Of a stretch of 64,000 nucleotides of DNA, positions 16,364 through 25,405 are shown in pieces. Position 1 is the first letter of the stretch. Each line of letters opens with the position of its first letter. Made by a program: the position numbers and the translations under genes. The stretch spans positions 1 through 64,000 of the forward strand of contig NZ_JAIQYY010000010.1 in assembly GCF_020181035.1 (NCBI RefSeq), read 5' to 3'. Origin of the DNA: Streptomyces sp. CoH27 (lineage in GTDB: Bacteria > Actinomycetota > Actinomycetes > Streptomycetales > Streptomycetaceae). A model generated the notes under the pieces. The model was not told where the DNA came from and did not search any database. It was given only the letters and a program-made list of their open reading frames with translations.

Positions 16364-17218
16364 ATGGACGACGACCTGCTCACCATCGGCGCGTTCGCCG
16401 CCCGGGCCCGCCTGTCGGCCAAGGCCCTGCGGCTGTACGACCGGCTGGGCCTGCTGTCCCCGGCCCATGTCGACGAGGCCAGCGGCTACCGCTACTACCG
16501 CGCCGACCAGGTCGAACGCGCCCGTCTGGTGGCCCTGCTGCGCCAGCTGGACATGCCGCTCGCCCGGATCGCCGACGTGGTCGGGGCGGAGGGCGGCGAC
16601 GAGGCCGCCGAGCGGCTGGGCGCCTATTGGGCGGACGTGGAGCACCGGGTGGCCGGGCAGCGGACGCTCGCCGAGTACCTCCGTGGACGGCTGTCGGGGA
16701 GGAGCTCCGAGATGTACGGGAAGTTCGTGGTCGAGACGGTGGACGTACCGGCGCAGCTGGTGATCACCGAGTCGCGGCACACGCTGGCGGACGAGCTGCC
16801 GACGTGGATCGGCGGGTCGCTGGAGCGGCTGACGGGGGCCGCGCGGGAGTGCGGTGGCGTGACCGGGGCGCCGTTCGTGGTCTACCACGCCGAGGTCTCG
16901 ATGGAGAGCGACGGGCCGGCCGAGGCCTGCGTGCCGGTGGCCGACGAGGCGGCGGCGCGGGCCTGGGCCGGGCGGGCCGGGCGGGCCTGGGAGACCAGGG
17001 TGCGCAGGGAGCCGGCGGCGCGGCTGGCCTTCACCCGGATCACCAAGGCGCAGGTCGCGCATCCGCAGATCCTGGCCGCCTTCGAGGCGGTGGAGCAGTG
17101 GATGAGCGGGCGGGGGCTGACGGCGGCCGGGCCGTGCCGGGAGATCTACTTCGCCGACTGGGACGCGGCGGGGCCGCAGGACCCGGTGTGTGACATCGCC
17201 TTCCCGGTGCTCCCCTAG
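16364..17218 (+). CDS. MerR-family regulator with GyrI-like effector domain
   Basis: A 284-aa regulator. The N-terminal MerR winged helix (about 5-75: TIGAFAARARLSAKALRLYD, then SGYRYYRADQVERARL) is followed by a short coiled coil and a GyrI-like ligand-binding domain (about 125-284), as in BmrR/TipA-type drug sensors. The ATG at 16364 has GGAGGA 7 nt upstream; the earlier in-frame start at 16289 would place the promoter inside the gene. Ligand and targets are unknown; self-control is likely via the upstream palindrome. Confidence 0.88.
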   Translation: MDDDLLTIGAFAARARLSAKALRLYDRLGLLSPAHVDEASGYRYYRADQVERARLVALLRQLDMPLARIADVVGAEGGDEAAERLGAYWADVEHRVAGQRTLAEYLRGRLSGRSSEMYGKFVVETVDVPAQLVITESRHTLADELPTWIGGSLERLTGAARECGGVTGAPFVVYHAEVSMESDGPAEACVPVADEAAARAWAGRAGRAWETRVRREPAARLAFTRITKAQVAHPQILAAFEAVEQWMSGRGLTAAGPCREIYFADWDAAGPQDPVCDIAFPVLP

Positions 17219-17246
17219 GCCCTGTCGGCTGTCACTGGACAGCACC

Positions 17247-17286
17247 GAGCCCTCTCGGCAAGGACGGCGACCGGTCGAGAGGGCTC
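17247..17286. terminator. bidirectional stem-loop terminator
   Basis: GAGCCCTCTCG (17247-17257) pairs perfectly with CGAGAGGGCTC (17276-17286) around an 18-nt loop. It sits between the converging MerR-type gene and the DUF397 gene. There is no long T run, as is usual in high-GC actinomycetes. Confidence 0.7.
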
Positions 17287-17354
17287 TTGGGGAGGTGGTG
17301 CTGTGCAGTTGTGTTCGTCGGTGGGCTCTATGGACAAGGGTCAGGGAGAGCCCC

Positions 17355-17546
17355 CTAGGCCTTGACCGAGGCCACGAAGGCGTTCCAGGCGTCGGTGGGG
17401 AAGGCCAGGACCGGGCCCTCGACGTTCTTCGAGTCGCGGACCGCGAGTGCGGCGTCGGCGGGCAGCTTGACCTCCACGCAGGCGCCGTTGCCCGCCGAGT
17501 AGGAGGACTTCATCCACGTCTCCGAAGCGCCCTGAATCAGTGCCAT
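17355..17546 (-). CDS. DUF397 small protein
   Basis: A 63-aa protein of the DUF397 family: WMKSSYSAGNGACVEVKL in the first half, then ALAVRDSKNVEGPVLAFP and a W-x-x-F end. These small proteins are encoded next to XRE/DUF5753 regulators across Streptomyces and are thought to act with them, in some cases as antitoxin-like or regulatory partners. AGGAG lies 7 nt before the ATG. The XRE gene is upstream on the same strand, about 220 bp away, a wider gap than usual, with a short GTTGCGAGTTGC repeat between. Confidence 0.88.
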   Translation of the reverse strand: MALIQGASETWMKSSYSAGNGACVEVKLPADAALAVRDSKNVEGPVLAFPTDAWNAFVASVKA

Positions 17547-17767
17547 GTCCACTCCTGTTGCGAGTTGCAGTTGCGAGTTGCGGTGATGCGGTGGTGCGTT
17601 TTCACGCCAACCTTCTCGGCTGATTGGCGTGATCGACGCTACCGGGCAACTGACCCCGCTGGAGTAGTCGTTCACTCGACCGGATGGCATATTCCAGACG
17701 AGCCTTCCAATGGAGTGGACCACGGTGTACGATCCGGCGCCTTCCGTCTCTACGACGTGGCGACGGC

Positions 17768-18625
17768 TCAGTCCGCGTACTTCTTCGCCACGTCCGCAAT
17801 GTATTGCCGGGATTGCTCCACATTGAGGGACTGTGCCCGCAAATGCTCGTACATCACGGCGTACTTCTGCACGTCCGGCGCCTTCTCCAGGTACAGGTCG
17901 CTGGTGACGCCCTCCAGGTAGACCACACTGGAGTCGGCCGCGTCGGTGAACTCCAGGATCGCGTACTGCCCGTTGAGCCCAGGATGCGCGCCCACCTCGA
18001 ACGGCAGCACCTGCACGGTGACATGGGGCAGCTGGGACATCTCGATCAGATGCTCCAGCTGCTCGCGCATCACCAGCTTGCCGCCGACGACCCGGCGCAG
18101 CGCCGCCTCGTCGAGCACCACCCACAGCCGAAGGGGGTTGTTCTCGGCGGTGATACGTTCCTGTCGGCGCATCCGCACCTGCACGCGCTTGTCGATGTCG
18201 GCCGGCGAGGTCTCCGGCAACGCGCCCTGGACGAGGGCCTCCGCGTAGGCGCGGGTCTGCAACAGACCGGTCACCAGCTGGGGTTCGTACACCCGCAGCG
18301 ACTCGGCGTCGGTCTCCAGCCCGATGTAGACGCTGTACGGGATGTCCCCGAAGGTGTGCCACCATCCCTGCTGCCGGGAATCCCGGGCCATCTCCATCAG
18401 CGAGTCGACGATCCGCTGGTCCTCGACCTCGTACACCCCGCACAGGTCACGCACATCGCGCTGACTGATGCTTCTCCGGCCGTTCTCCAGCCGGCTGATC
18501 TTCGACTGCGAAACGAGCAGCCGCTCCGCAACTTCCTCGGCCGTCATGCCCTTGAGCTCGCGGAGCCTGCGCAGCTCCTGGCCCAGCCGGCGTCGCCTGA
18601 CGGTGGGATTGACATTGGACGCCAC
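17768..18625 (-). CDS. XRE-family helix-turn-helix regulator with DUF5753 domain
   Basis: A 285-aa regulator. The HTH (about 14-72) includes GMTAEEVAERLLVSQSKISR and LENGRRSIS. The DUF5753 domain (about 95-275) follows, with YEPQLVTGLLQTRAYAEALV and HPGLNGQYAILEF hallmarks. It is the partner of the DUF397 gene downstream. Relatives regulate development and antibiotic production in Streptomyces, but the target of this copy is unknown. A second, frameshifted copy of the same gene pair lies at 33.4-34.4 kb. Confidence 0.92.
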   Translation of the reverse strand: MASNVNPTVRRRRLGQELRRLRELKGMTAEEVAERLLVSQSKISRLENGRRSISQRDVRDLCGVYEVEDQRIVDSLMEMARDSRQQGWWHTFGDIPYSVYIGLETDAESLRVYEPQLVTGLLQTRAYAEALVQGALPETSPADIDKRVQVRMRRQERITAENNPLRLWVVLDEAALRRVVGGKLVMREQLEHLIEMSQLPHVTVQVLPFEVGAHPGLNGQYAILEFTDAADSSVVYLEGVTSDLYLEKAPDVQKYAVMYEHLRAQSLNVEQSRQYIADVAKKYAD

Positions 18626-18936
18626 GGGACGTGCACCTCCGGCTGCCTGCCTGTTTCCTTAACACTTTCCGTATCTGCTGCTGAGCAGACTGCCACCAAG
18701 GTGCTTTCTACCGCTGGGAAACGAAGGATATGCGGCGCGTGCACGTCAGTTCGCCACCGTCCGCCACCCGTTGGGGTGCCGCGGCCGGCGGCATGGACGC
18801 AGTCGAGCGGGACGGCGAGACCACGAGGATCTCACCGCCCCGCTCTGACCAGCGGCTCCCGAACCGGGTCTGGGGGACCGGAGTTACGGCTCGTACGGCT
18901 CACAGGGCCCGTACGGCCGGTACGGCCCGGTACAGC
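18626..18936. other. 311-bp intergenic region without a gene
   Basis: It lies between the start of the XRE gene and the stop of the GOLPH3-like gene, both on the minus strand. The part nearest the XRE gene is relatively AT-rich (CCTTAACACTTTCCGTATC), as for a promoter. The far part has several GTACGGC repeats (about 18880-18930). I find no coding potential or clear terminator. Confidence 0.5.
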
Positions 18937-19695
18937 TCAGTGGACCACGGCACGTGCCATGGAACCGTGGCGCGGCTGCATCGGAACCCCACGAGCGGGT
19001 TCCGCCGCGGTCCTGGCACCGGCCGCACCCTGCCGTGCGGCGGTGGCGGCAGGTCCGCGGCGCGGCTGTGCGACCGCACCGTTCTGCACGTCCATCACGG
19101 CGTGCGCGACGAGCCCGCCCATCGGATCGTGCCGGATCAAGTCCCGCAGCCGGGAACGGGAAGAGCGTCCCTCGTTGCCCGGATACAGGTGCTTGCCCAG
19201 TCCGACGGCGTGCGCCAGGGCGGCGAGCGCCGCGGTCCGCGGGTCCGGCGGTACGCCGGTGCGGATCGCGGAATCCAGCCGGGCCCTGATCTCCCGGCTG
19301 ATCTCGTTGTCCGTCGCCTGGTAGCGAGTCGTCGGCAGCACCCCGCACATCTGGCCCGGTACGGCGGCGACCATGCCGCACCGCTCCAGATGCGAGAGAT
19401 ACGTCTGACGGAGCCCCAGCCGGGGCCCGCCGATCCAATGGACGGCACGCACGGGAGCGCCACGCCTTCGCAGCAACTCCAACGCGCAGTCCAATGTCGG
19501 ATCTCCAGTCGGCCGTGGGGCTACCACGGCGATACGATCCCCGTCTGGGGCTATCCGTCCGGCCAGCGCCAGCTCCACTAGCTGTGCACCGGCCAGACCG
19601 AGGTCGAGCGACTGCGGCTGCGCGGTGGTACCCGTGGCCGGGTCCAACGCCAGCAGCAGAAGCTCCTCCGGAAGTGTTCTGCGGCTCCTGCCCAT
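18937..19695 (-). CDS. GOLPH3/VPS74 (GPP34)-family protein
   Basis: A 252-aa protein. The segment EELLLLALDPATGT...LDLGLAGAQLVELALAGRI is the signature N-terminal helix pair of the GPP34 family, whose eukaryotic members bind phosphoinositides on the Golgi. Bacterial copies are common in Streptomyces, with unclear roles. The last 35 residues are Ala/Gly/Arg-rich and look disordered. It is divergent from the D,D-carboxypeptidase gene. No enzymatic motif is visible. Confidence 0.8.
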   Translation of the reverse strand: MGRSRRTLPEELLLLALDPATGTTAQPQSLDLGLAGAQLVELALAGRIAPDGDRIAVVAPRPTGDPTLDCALELLRRRGAPVRAVHWIGGPRLGLRQTYLSHLERCGMVAAVPGQMCGVLPTTRYQATDNEISREIRARLDSAIRTGVPPDPRTAALAALAHAVGLGKHLYPGNEGRSSRSRLRDLIRHDPMGGLVAHAVMDVQNGAVAQPRRGPAATAARQGAAGARTAAEPARGVPMQPRHGSMARAVVH

Positions 19696-19839
19696 CCATG
19701 CCTCCCCGCGTGGATGAATGACAGGGTGACCCCTCTCACATTGGTCTGTCGAGGGTGCGTGACCGGTTCGTGAGGGAACCGGTAGGTATGTCGTTCTCGT
19801 CTAGCCCAGGGGCCAAGCCCTCACACAGGACACTGGTAC

Positions 19840-22260
19840 ATGGTTCGGACAGGGCGCGCGGATGAACGTGCGGCGCAGGAGGAGGCATCGGTGGCGGGCG
19901 AGTCCCCCGACAGGTCGAAGCAGCGCGAGTCGTCGGCGGAACCGACGCCGGGGAGCGGGGGTTCGGTTCCCGAGGCCCGCGATCCGCGTCTCGCGGTCTC
20001 CAGGGAAAAGGATTCCGCGGATGCCGGTGGTGGGGTGGACACGGCGACGAAGGTCCTGACGGTCCCGGCCACCGCCAAGGCCGAGGCCGAGTCCGAGGCA
20101 GAGTCCGAGGACGCCGCTCTACAGGAAGCGGTGTCGGCCTGGGTACGGGACGCTGACGCGCCCGAGGCCGACGCCGGGGCCGGGGCCGGGACGGTTGCGG
20201 CCGCGAAGACAGCGGCCGACTCGGCCGAGGAGAACACCGGGGACGCGACGGCCGATTCCGACGGTGCCACTGAGGCGGACACCGCCACGGAGGCTACGGC
20301 GACCACAGCCGAGGACACCGAGGAGACCGCCGACGCGGTCACGAACGCGGGGGCGGACGCCGCCGAGGAGGAGAAGGCCGACGCCAAGGCTGACGCGCGC
20401 GAGAAGGCCGAGGCTGACGCGGACGCCGAGCCTGACACGGAAGAGGACGAGGCTGAGGCGAAGTCCGAGGGGACCGAGGGCGACGACGGCGCAGCCGAGG
20501 CATCCGAGGAGAGCGACAAGCCGGAAGCCGCCACCCCGGAGGGCGACAAGCCGCAAGCCGCCGATGGTGAGGACGCCCCACAGGGGCCACCCGCAGGCGA
20601 CGACGAGACCCCCACGGGTGGTGCGGGCGGGAACGCGGACGCCGAAGGCGAAGCCGAGGCGAAGACCCCCGACGCGCCGCAGGCAACCCGTGCGGGTGGG
20701 AACCCGGACGCCGACGCCGACGCCGACGCGCCGCAGGCCATTGATCAGCCGACCGCCGTTTTCAAGGCCCCCCGCAAGCAGCCCCAGGTCGACCAGCCGA
20801 CGACCATGCTCAAACTCGGCTCCGACCCCGAGCGGACCAGCAAGTTCGTCGCGCTGAAGCCGGATCTGCCGGATCTGAAGGGACCGAAGGAGCCGAAGGA
20901 GCCGAAGGGGCCGCAGGCCGACGTCACCACGCCCGTCCCCCAGGTCGGCCCCGAGCGCACCACTCAGCAGCCGCTCCCGCCCAAGCCTCCGCTGGACCTG
21001 CTGGCGGAGCTGACGAACACGCCGCCGCCCCCGGAGACCCCGGTCCGTACGCTCGTGCGCCGGGTCAAGATCTGGACCCCGCTGGTGCTGCTGCTGGCGA
21101 TCGTCTTCGTCGTCGTACAGGCGCTGCGCCCGCTGCCGTCCCCCGCCCTCGCGCTCACCGCCAAGGGCAGCTACACCTTCCAGGGCGGTCAGGTGAACCT
21201 GCCCTGGCCGAGCGAGGGCCAGGGCTGGATGGACGGTGACGGCATCGGCACGATGGGCCACTTCGGCAACCAGACGCCGGTGGCGATCGGCTCGGTCGCC
21301 AAGACCATGACCGCGTACATCATCCTGCGCGACCACCCGCTGAAGCCGGGCGAAGAAGGCCCGAAGATCAAGGTGGACGCGCAGGCGCAGAAGGAGGGCG
21401 GCTACGACAAGAGCGGCGGCGAGTCCACCCTCAACACCGTCAAGGCCGGCGACTACCTCACCGAGAAGCAGGCCCTGTCGGCCGTCATGATCCCCTCCGC
21501 CAACAACATCGCCCGGCTGCTCGCGCGTTGGGACGCGGGCTCGGAGGCGGCGTTCGTGAAGAAGATGAATGCCACCGCCACGGAGCTGGGGATGACGAAC
21601 ACGACGTACACCGACCCCTCGGGGCTGACGGCGTCCACCGTCTCCACGGCCGAGGACCAGGTGAAGCTCGGTCGCGCGGTCGTGCGGGTCCCCGCCCTGG
21701 TCGCCATCACCAGCGCGGCGAGCTGGACGGACCCCTCCGGCCACAACTGGTCCAACGTGAACGAGCTGCCGTACCTCATCGGCGCGATCGGCATCAAGAC
21801 CGGCAGCACCACCGCGGCCGGCGGCAACCTGCTCTTCGCCTCCCGCAAGACGGTCGGCGGGCAGACGGTGACGATCGTCGGCGCGATCCTGGGCCAGCAC
21901 AAGCCGTCGATCATCGAAACGGTCAACGCGGTCAGCAAGACCGCGCTGCTCGCCGCCCAGGACGCGCTGACCTCGGCGAAGATCCTCAAGAAGGGTGACG
22001 TGGTCGGCTACGTGGACGACCAGCTCGGCGGGCACACCCCCGTCGTGGTCACCAAGGACGTCTCCGCGGTCGGCTGGTCCGGGCTGGAGGTGAAGCTGTC
22101 CTTCACCTCCGCCACCGTGCCGAACACCGCGAAGGCGGGCACCACCGTGGCCAAGCTCACGGTGGGTGACGGCTCGGGCGGAGCGGTGGAGATCCCGGTC
22201 GCCCTGCAGCAGGATCTGACCGAGCCCGGTTTCGGCGCGAAGCTCACCCGTCTGGGCTGA
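19840..22260 (+). CDS. D-alanyl-D-alanine carboxypeptidase with long acidic cytoplasmic tail
   Basis: An 806-aa penicillin-binding protein of the S11/DacA type, trimming peptidoglycan stem peptides outside the cell. The first 390 residues are Ala/Glu/Asp/Thr-rich low complexity, with two near-repeats (QPTAVFKAP..., QPTTMLKLG...). One membrane helix lies at about 410-429. The catalytic domain has S485-VAK488 (SxxK), S553-A-N555 (SxN) and K653-T-G655. A beta-rich C-terminal domain follows (about 715-806). The membrane topology puts the acidic tail in the cytoplasm. The start is ATG 19840, divergent from the GOLPH3-like gene. Confidence 0.93.
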   Translation: MVRTGRADERAAQEEASVAGESPDRSKQRESSAEPTPGSGGSVPEARDPRLAVSREKDSADAGGGVDTATKVLTVPATAKAEAESEAESEDAALQEAVSAWVRDADAPEADAGAGAGTVAAAKTAADSAEENTGDATADSDGATEADTATEATATTAEDTEETADAVTNAGADAAEEEKADAKADAREKAEADADAEPDTEEDEAEAKSEGTEGDDGAAEASEESDKPEAATPEGDKPQAADGEDAPQGPPAGDDETPTGGAGGNADAEGEAEAKTPDAPQATRAGGNPDADADADAPQAIDQPTAVFKAPRKQPQVDQPTTMLKLGSDPERTSKFVALKPDLPDLKGPKEPKEPKGPQADVTTPVPQVGPERTTQQPLPPKPPLDLLAELTNTPPPPETPVRTLVRRVKIWTPLVLLLAIVFVVVQALRPLPSPALALTAKGSYTFQGGQVNLPWPSEGQGWMDGDGIGTMGHFGNQTPVAIGSVAKTMTAYIILRDHPLKPGEEGPKIKVDAQAQKEGGYDKSGGESTLNTVKAGDYLTEKQALSAVMIPSANNIARLLARWDAGSEAAFVKKMNATATELGMTNTTYTDPSGLTASTVSTAEDQVKLGRAVVRVPALVAITSAASWTDPSGHNWSNVNELPYLIGAIGIKTGSTTAAGGNLLFASRKTVGGQTVTIVGAILGQHKPSIIETVNAVSKTALLAAQDALTSAKILKKGDVVGYVDDQLGGHTPVVVTKDVSAVGWSGLEVKLSFTSATVPNTAKAGTTVAKLTVGDGSGGAVEIPVALQQDLTEPGFGAKLTRLG

Positions 22261-22593
22261 CCTCACCCCCTCGCCCGGCCCCACGCGCCCCGCTACGGAG
22301 CCCCACCCGGGAGCCCCGTGGCAGCGCGAGTGAGCCGAAGGGGCGCGCCGGTGTCGAGAGTGTGAGCGCGCGGAGGCCCGAAGGGCTGAGCACGGTCGCG
22401 CTCTCGACACCGGCTGAGGCGTCCCGGAGGCGAGCCGCGCCATAAAAAGGCGCGCGTGCTAGCGTCACGAATCGGGGCAGGTCGCCGGTCTCGGGACAGG
22501 GCGGCGAACTGGACGAGAAGCGGCCGGGAACACCGAGGAACCCTCGGGGAACGCGGCCGAGAACAGAAGACGGGACACGGGGAGTGCCTTCAG
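22261..22593. other. 333-bp intergenic region with one long inverted repeat
   Basis: It lies between the D,D-carboxypeptidase stop and the start of the next gene in the same direction. The main structure is the hairpin at 22347-22414, described separately. The right part (22440-22590) is purine-rich on the plus strand and holds the GGGGAG ribosome site of the next gene. An upstream in-frame ATG at 22456 exists, but the added residues look non-coding. Confidence 0.5.
22347..22414. repeat. long inverted repeat / possible terminator hairpin
   Basis: GCCGGTGTCGAGAG (22347-22360) pairs exactly with CTCTCGACACCGGC (22401-22414). The loop itself holds GCGCG/CGCG arms and a small GCCC-GAA-GGGC hairpin (22376-22386). 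It follows the carboxypeptidase gene by 86 bp, so it could end transcription. Its nested form and sharp edges also suit a dispersed palindromic element. Confidence 0.65.
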
Positions 22594-24474
22594 GTGGCCA
22601 CAGCGGAGCCGACACGCGCCGACGACGCCGATCCGGGCCCGGGAACCGCCCCGGGAGCCGGGCCGGGGTCCGGCCCGCGAATACGCCTGTCCAAGGCTGA
22701 CCCGAACGGCCCTACGAGCCCCACCGGCCGGGTCGCGCGTCTCCTCGTCGCCCTCGAACCCCTGCGGCAGCGCATGCTCCGGCACCCCGTGCTGTCGGTC
22801 ACCGCGCTCGCGGGTGTCCTGCACATCGTCTGGTTCTTCACGTTCGCGAACAGCGGTGGCGATCTCGCGGCGCAGGACGCCTGGGCGGAGTTCGTCGGCC
22901 GGCACCCGGACTCGGCGTACAACCTCGCCTGGTACGGCGGCATGCACCCGGTGTCGTACAGCGTCGTCTCGCCGTATCTGATGGCCGTCCTCGGTGTCCG
23001 TACGACGATGATGATCGCCGGGACCGTGTCGGCGGGCCTGCTGACCCTGGTCCTGATCCGCAGCCGGGTGGTGAAGAACCCCCTGTGGGCCTCGCTCGCC
23101 GGGGTCGTCGCGCTCCTCGCCAACGCGGTGTCGGGCCGGGTGACCTTCGGGCTCGGCACGATGTTCGCGCTCGGCGCGGTCGCGGCCGTGTTCTGCTGGC
23201 CGCGCAAGTGGCGGCACAAACGCTGGGCGAAGGCCGCGGTGGCCGCCCCGCTGGCCGGGCTGTCCACCATGGCCTCGCCGGTCTCGGGGCTGTTCGTCGG
23301 CTTCGTCGCGGTCGCGCTGTTCCTGCAGAAGCGGCGGCCGGGCGCGTGGGCGCTGGGGCTCGCCCCGACGGCGGTGGTCGCCGCGTCGTACTTCCTCTTC
23401 CCCTTCTCCGGCACCCAGCCGATGACGTTCGGCTCGGTGGTCATGCCGCTGCTGTACGGCCTGCTGTGTCTGTTCCTGGTGCCGAAGCAGTGGAGGACCG
23501 TACGGCTGACGGCCGGCGTCTACAGCCTCTCCGTGGTGCTGGTGTGGCTGATCAGCTCGCAGATCGGGTCGAACATCTCGCGGCTGCCGATGCTGATCGG
23601 GGGTGCCACGCTGATCGCGGCGCTGCCGTTCCAGGTGCCGAAGTCGCGCAAGTGGTATCTGACCGTGCTGGCGTTCCTGGGCTTCCTCGGCTGGATCGGC
23701 TACAAGTCGGTCGACGACATCATCCACACCACCCCGGCCGCGTCCTGGGCGCGGGAGCTCGCGCCGCTGGTGAACCAGCTGCAGAAGGTCGGCGCCGAGA
23801 AGGGCCGGGTGGAGGTCGTCCCGGCACGCTCGCACCGCGAGGCGTCCGCGCTCGCGCCGTACGTCAACCTGGCGCGGGGCTGGAACCGGCAGGCCGACAT
23901 GGAGCGCAATCCGCTCTTCTACGACGACACGCTCAACTCGGCGGACTATCACGAGTGGCTCCAGCGGTGGGCCGTGCACTTCGTGGTGCTGCCGAAGGAC
24001 AACCCGGACGGGGACGGCGGCGAGCGGGAGCGCGCGCTGCTGCAGCGCGGGATGCCGTATCTGACGCAGATCTGGGGCGACGCCAACTGGCAGCTGTTCA
24101 AGGTGACGGATCCGGCGCCGCTCGCCGAGCCGAACGCGGTGGTGGACCGGGCCGAGCAGGGCGAGATGACGCTGGAGGTGCGCAAGGCCGGGCGGATCCT
24201 GATCAAGATCCCGTACTCGCCGTGGCTGAGCATCGTCGACGCGCACGGCAAGAGCCTGAAGCCGCCGCAGGAGACGGAGGCCTCCAAGCACCGGCCCGAG
24301 GGCACACCGAAGTCGTACACCAACGTCAACGGGTGTCTGATGGAGACACCGCAGGACGCCAAGGGCGACAAGTGGACGATGCTGCTGGCACCGAAGGCGG
24401 GGACCTACCGGCTGGCGGCGCCGTACCAGCTGCCCCGGGGCACCCCGTGCCCGGACGAGCTCAAGACACGGTGA
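22594..24474 (+). CDS. large polytopic membrane protein, glycosyltransferase-C-like
   Basis: About 626 aa. A polar N-terminus (about 50 residues) precedes around 10-12 hydrophobic helices (about 65-390). A soluble extracytoplasmic C-terminal domain follows (about 400-626), with YVNLARGWNRQADMERNPLF and WLSIVDAHGKSLKPP segments. The layout resembles membrane proteins of the GT-C / YfhO type that build or decorate cell-envelope glycans, but I see no certain catalytic motif. I chose GTG 22594 with GGGGAG 9 nt upstream. It follows the D,D-carboxypeptidase gene, which is consistent with a wall role. Confidence 0.7.
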   Translation: MATAEPTRADDADPGPGTAPGAGPGSGPRIRLSKADPNGPTSPTGRVARLLVALEPLRQRMLRHPVLSVTALAGVLHIVWFFTFANSGGDLAAQDAWAEFVGRHPDSAYNLAWYGGMHPVSYSVVSPYLMAVLGVRTTMMIAGTVSAGLLTLVLIRSRVVKNPLWASLAGVVALLANAVSGRVTFGLGTMFALGAVAAVFCWPRKWRHKRWAKAAVAAPLAGLSTMASPVSGLFVGFVAVALFLQKRRPGAWALGLAPTAVVAASYFLFPFSGTQPMTFGSVVMPLLYGLLCLFLVPKQWRTVRLTAGVYSLSVVLVWLISSQIGSNISRLPMLIGGATLIAALPFQVPKSRKWYLTVLAFLGFLGWIGYKSVDDIIHTTPAASWARELAPLVNQLQKVGAEKGRVEVVPARSHREASALAPYVNLARGWNRQADMERNPLFYDDTLNSADYHEWLQRWAVHFVVLPKDNPDGDGGERERALLQRGMPYLTQIWGDANWQLFKVTDPAPLAEPNAVVDRAEQGEMTLEVRKAGRILIKIPYSPWLSIVDAHGKSLKPPQETEASKHRPEGTPKSYTNVNGCLMETPQDAKGDKWTMLLAPKAGTYRLAAPYQLPRGTPCPDELKTR

Positions 24475-24490
24475 CGTTCAGCGGTGACGG

Positions 24491-25330
24491 TCAGCGGAGC
24501 CGGTCGACGTACCGGTCCGTGCCCGGCACCGTCGGGATGAACGGGGCCATGAGCTCGACCCGGCCCAGGCCCGACTCGGTCACCTGGTCGTCCAGCCCCC
24601 TGAAATGCTCCTCCCAGCACTCCCCCGGCTCGGCCTCCAGGAACCACAGGAGGGTCAGGCGGGTGTCCGTGCCCTCGACCTGCTTGACGTAGGTCATGCG
24701 GTCGCCGGGCAGGGGGGTGGGGCGGAAGAGCGTCACCATCGCGGCCGGGGAGCCGGCGAGGCGGCGCGGGAGGTGGCGGGTGCGCAGCCACTCCAGGAGC
24801 CGCGGGCGCTGCTCGGGCTCGTGGGCGTCGACGACCTCCAGGACCAGGCCGGCGTAGGGATGGTCGAGGGCGTGGAAGTCCCTCGGTCCGGCGGCGCCGT
24901 CGCGGTAGACCGTCGTCTCGTGGTCCTGGAAGGCCGTGAACACGTGGGTGCGGTCGTGGTAGACGCGGGCGTCGCGGTTGAGGCGCTTGTTGATGGCGAC
25001 GGTCCACCTCATGTGGTCGTCGTAGCGGCCGGCGGTGATCCAGTACGTGGAGAGGTAGCAGCCGGCGGTGACGGGCTGGGCGATCGCCGACTTCTCGGGG
25101 TAGCGGAGCAGTTGCAGCTCCCGTGTCGCCACCCAGCGCCGTCCCGCGTACATCCAGGGCATGGCCATCGCGCCGGCGTAGTAGTGGTCGTCCTCGTACC
25201 AGCGGTTGTAGGCGTACTCGTGCCCGGGGTGCGGCTCGACCATGGTGATCAGGGCGTGGCCGGGGCGGACGCCGTAGGGGCCCAGGGCGGCCAGTTCGGC
25301 GTACACCTCGCTGCGGGTCTCTTCGCTCAT
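24491..25330 (-). CDS. EthD/dabb-like conserved protein
   Basis: A 279-aa soluble protein. It begins ALITMVEPHPGHEYAYNRWY and continues EDDHYYAGAMAMPW, resembling the EthD-type small ferredoxin-like fold (a FNxWYxxDH motif), possibly in two copies: a second GLVLEVVDAHEP block is at about 160. Such proteins accompany degradation clusters for aromatic or alicyclic compounds. The ATG at 25330 has GGGGAA upstream. It shares a divergent promoter carrying the TCTGACGCTCCGTCAGA operator with an SDR gene, so it is probably part of the same catabolic regulon. The substrate is unknown. Confidence 0.65.
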   Translation of the reverse strand: MSEETRSEVYAELAALGPYGVRPGHALITMVEPHPGHEYAYNRWYEDDHYYAGAMAMPWMYAGRRWVATRELQLLRYPEKSAIAQPVTAGCYLSTYWITAGRYDDHMRWTVAINKRLNRDARVYHDRTHVFTAFQDHETTVYRDGAAGPRDFHALDHPYAGLVLEVVDAHEPEQRPRLLEWLRTRHLPRRLAGSPAAMVTLFRPTPLPGDRMTYVKQVEGTDTRLTLLWFLEAEPGECWEEHFRGLDDQVTESGLGRVELMAPFIPTVPGTDRYVDRLR

Positions 25331-25361
25331 GGCGGTTCCCCTTTCCTGCGGTCGGCCATAC

Positions 25362-25378
25362 TCTGACGCTCCGTCAGA
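25362..25378. promoter_or_regulatory. 17-bp palindromic operator (site 1)
   Basis: TCTGACGCTCCGTCAGA is a perfect palindrome apart from its 3-bp centre. It lies in the 75-bp divergent gap between the EthD-like gene and the SDR gene. The same motif recurs at 52.2, 55.2 and 60.6 kb. The length and layout suit a TetR-type repressor. Confidence 0.8.
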
Positions 25379-25405
25379 TAAAGCGCCAGACCGCGGGAGG
25401 CACCG

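Noticed and set aside
20119-22443. Long minus-strand frame opposite the D,D-carboxypeptidase
   Set aside because: Shadow reading; the plus strand has SxxK, SxN and KTG motifs in order.
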